DNA of 64,000 nt from Akebia trifoliata (lineage: Eukaryota > Streptophyta > Magnoliopsida > Ranunculales > Lardizabalaceae), in the NCBI GenBank assembly GCA_017979445.1, contig CM030711.1:45989560-46053559 (forward strand), in the 5' to 3' direction. How positions within the stretch are numbered: the first letter of the stretch is position 1; every line of letters begins with the position of its first letter. Under the pieces are notes generated by a model. That model was not told where the DNA came from. It did no database searches and saw nothing but the letters and a program-made list of their open reading frames with translations. Position numbers and translations under genes: made by a program. Positions 62,599 through 64,000 of the stretch are shown piece by piece.

Positions 62599-63839
62599 GA
62601 CTCAATGAAGTATGGTTTCTTAGATATTTATAAATTTAATATGATTTGTTTCAATTCACGAATTGTCGACTTGTTTTGACTCGATGGGCATCCGAGTCCA
62701 TCTGCATTTTCTAGTTTTAAAGCTATGTATAGGTTGGAGAGGCTGAAAATAATGTCTTTTGTGAATAGATAAATGAAGTACTTTTGGCAAGAAAGTTGAA
62801 GCAAAGGGCATTTTGGTCATGTACATTAATCTATTCATTGAAGACGGTAGTCAAGAGGTATATCACAAGGGGGTATCTCTAATTTTTATCAAAAACTGGA
62901 GGGCTACCTAAAACTAATTAACTTTTGTCCTTTTTTCTGTTTTATAACACTCAATTATGTGTAGTGCTCGATCGTGAAAGTGTACTTGGTTACTAGGAAA
63001 GTTGTTGAATATGACATACTTCATGAACCGAGATTCTTACAGTAGATGGAGCAATGGAGGTTTTGAAACTAACCAATCTCTTACCTTTGGAGGAATAAAA
63101 TTAAAGTTTTCCCTTTTTGTCCATTGCTATACTTTCTTTGAGAAAACAAAATCTATCCAAAAAGGCTCACACATTCATGGAGAATAAAAAATTGGATCTT
63201 CAATATGATATGGAGTTGAATTTTGATGCATGGGCCTCCCATCAAACATCATGATTAAAATTAGTAGGGAACCAATAAAAATAGTAATCTGGATTTTGGA
63301 TTTGTATGGAGGAACATATATGAAAGTATGTATAGACCTATGTTTCCTGATTCATGGGTTCGCTCAGTTTGAATTCGGGTTCGTGATTTGTGGTTTGTCA
63401 CTCGAGAATGAACCCAATTCGTAGGGGTAGACAAAGGTGAGGGTATTTGAAGGTTCAAGTAGTGAGTAGAGTGAAAAAGAGCTTGAAGATAGCAGATTTG
63501 AGGAAGAAAAAAAAAAATCTAAGTTTCTACTGTTTGTAGGTTGAAGATGAAGATATTTGGTATTTTTCATCAATCTTTTAATAAAGACCAGAGTCAAAGG
63601 GACATACTATTAGTTTTAAGATTTTAGAGGGTTGTCTCAAATATTATCAACGTATGGAGGGGTAAGTAATTTTTTTTTAGAAAAACCCATTTTGTTGAAT
63701 TTGCCAAATAACACAATTTAGAAAAACCCATTTTGTATAGACTCATGAATCGTTTATCGATAAAAAAAAAAGTATGTATAGACTACCTTTGATGACAAAT
63801 GACTTGACTCTGAACAAAGTAGAATGAAAGTATAAGATA
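62599..63839. other. Right-end intergenic DNA, no gene recognised
   Basis: Short open frames at 63002-63597 on both strands overlap each other and have no recognisable domain. Confidence 0.5.
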
Positions 63840-63840
63840 T

Positions 63841-63885
63841 GTTTAGCCGACCCAAAATCTTTTGGATAAGGTTTTGTTGTTCAAC
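63841..63885 (+). mobile_element. RTE LINE 3' terminal fragment
   Basis: gccgacccaaaatcttttgg followed by ataaggttttgttgttc matches, on the plus strand, the 3' terminal motif of the RTE fragment at 54955-55000. Confidence 0.5.
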
Positions 63886-64000
63886 ATTCTCATGTTTGTT
63901 TTTTACCCCTAAAAAATGTGATTTTTAGGTGTATGATTACGTTTTTTTTCATCCAATGCAATTTTATCCTTCTGTTAAGGAAAAAAAAAACTTTCCGACC

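Overview
The window is nuclear DNA from a flowering plant, most likely a eudicot. The genes are split by many GT-AG introns, intergenic DNA and introns are AT-rich, and the products are typical of land plants: a plastid EF-Ts polyprotein with S1 domains, a plant cereblon, a glyoxal oxidase, an L-gulonolactone oxidase-like protein and a plant CK1. The species cannot be named from sequence alone. Exon/intron models below were built by hand from reading frame, GT-AG sites and phase; each complete model closes in frame.

Layout, left to right. A decayed L1-type LINE (about 280-3958, +) lies inside or against the 3' part of a 2-oxoglutarate/Fe(II) dioxygenase gene (8217-4311, -), whose last exon or exons are not in the window. 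From 8.4 to 12.3 kb is a block of non-autonomous DNA transposons. A complete cereblon (CRBN) homologue of 10 exons and 547 aa follows (20579-12343, -). Next come an intronless ARM-repeat protein (23659-24657, +), an L-gulonolactone oxidase-like flavoprotein (26925-29017, +, 3 exons, 587 aa), the plastid EF-Ts polyprotein (34952-30581, -, 3 exons, 1023 aa, with a probable distant promoter near 38.0-38.25 kb), a glyoxal oxidase (39484-42332, +, 3 exons, 586 aa), a TE-rich gap with clustered MITEs and a second L1 relic (42.4-48.5 kb), a casein kinase 1 (48972-54915, +, 14 exons, 428 aa), and a bHLH transcription factor gene that looks broken (61911-57894, -). The last 2 kb hold repeats only.

The genes do not form an operon or an evident pathway cluster; they are independently transcribed housekeeping, redox and regulatory genes. 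What ties the window together is its small-transposon content. At least six fold-back elements (12654, 26420, 39041, 42488, 58622, 60071) share a terminal motif related to TGCTGGAGTGAC and a central stem related to CCATAGATG/CATCTATGG, while the arms between tip and core differ between copies and yet stay self-complementary. Other families show diagnostic target-site duplications: a Mutator-like MITE (9-bp TSD), a hAT-like element (near-8-bp TSD), a SINE inside a MITE (9-bp TSD), an L1 fragment in a CK1 intron (13-bp TSD), and a poly(T)-only insertion with a 16-bp TSD in a CRBN intron.

The most interesting items are the fold-back family with conserved tips and core but interchangeable palindromic arms, the fully conserved tri-Trp ligand pocket of the plant cereblon (with Tyr and Ile at the human 378 and 388 positions), and the bHLH locus that appears to be decaying under several frameshifts and repeated TE insertion.
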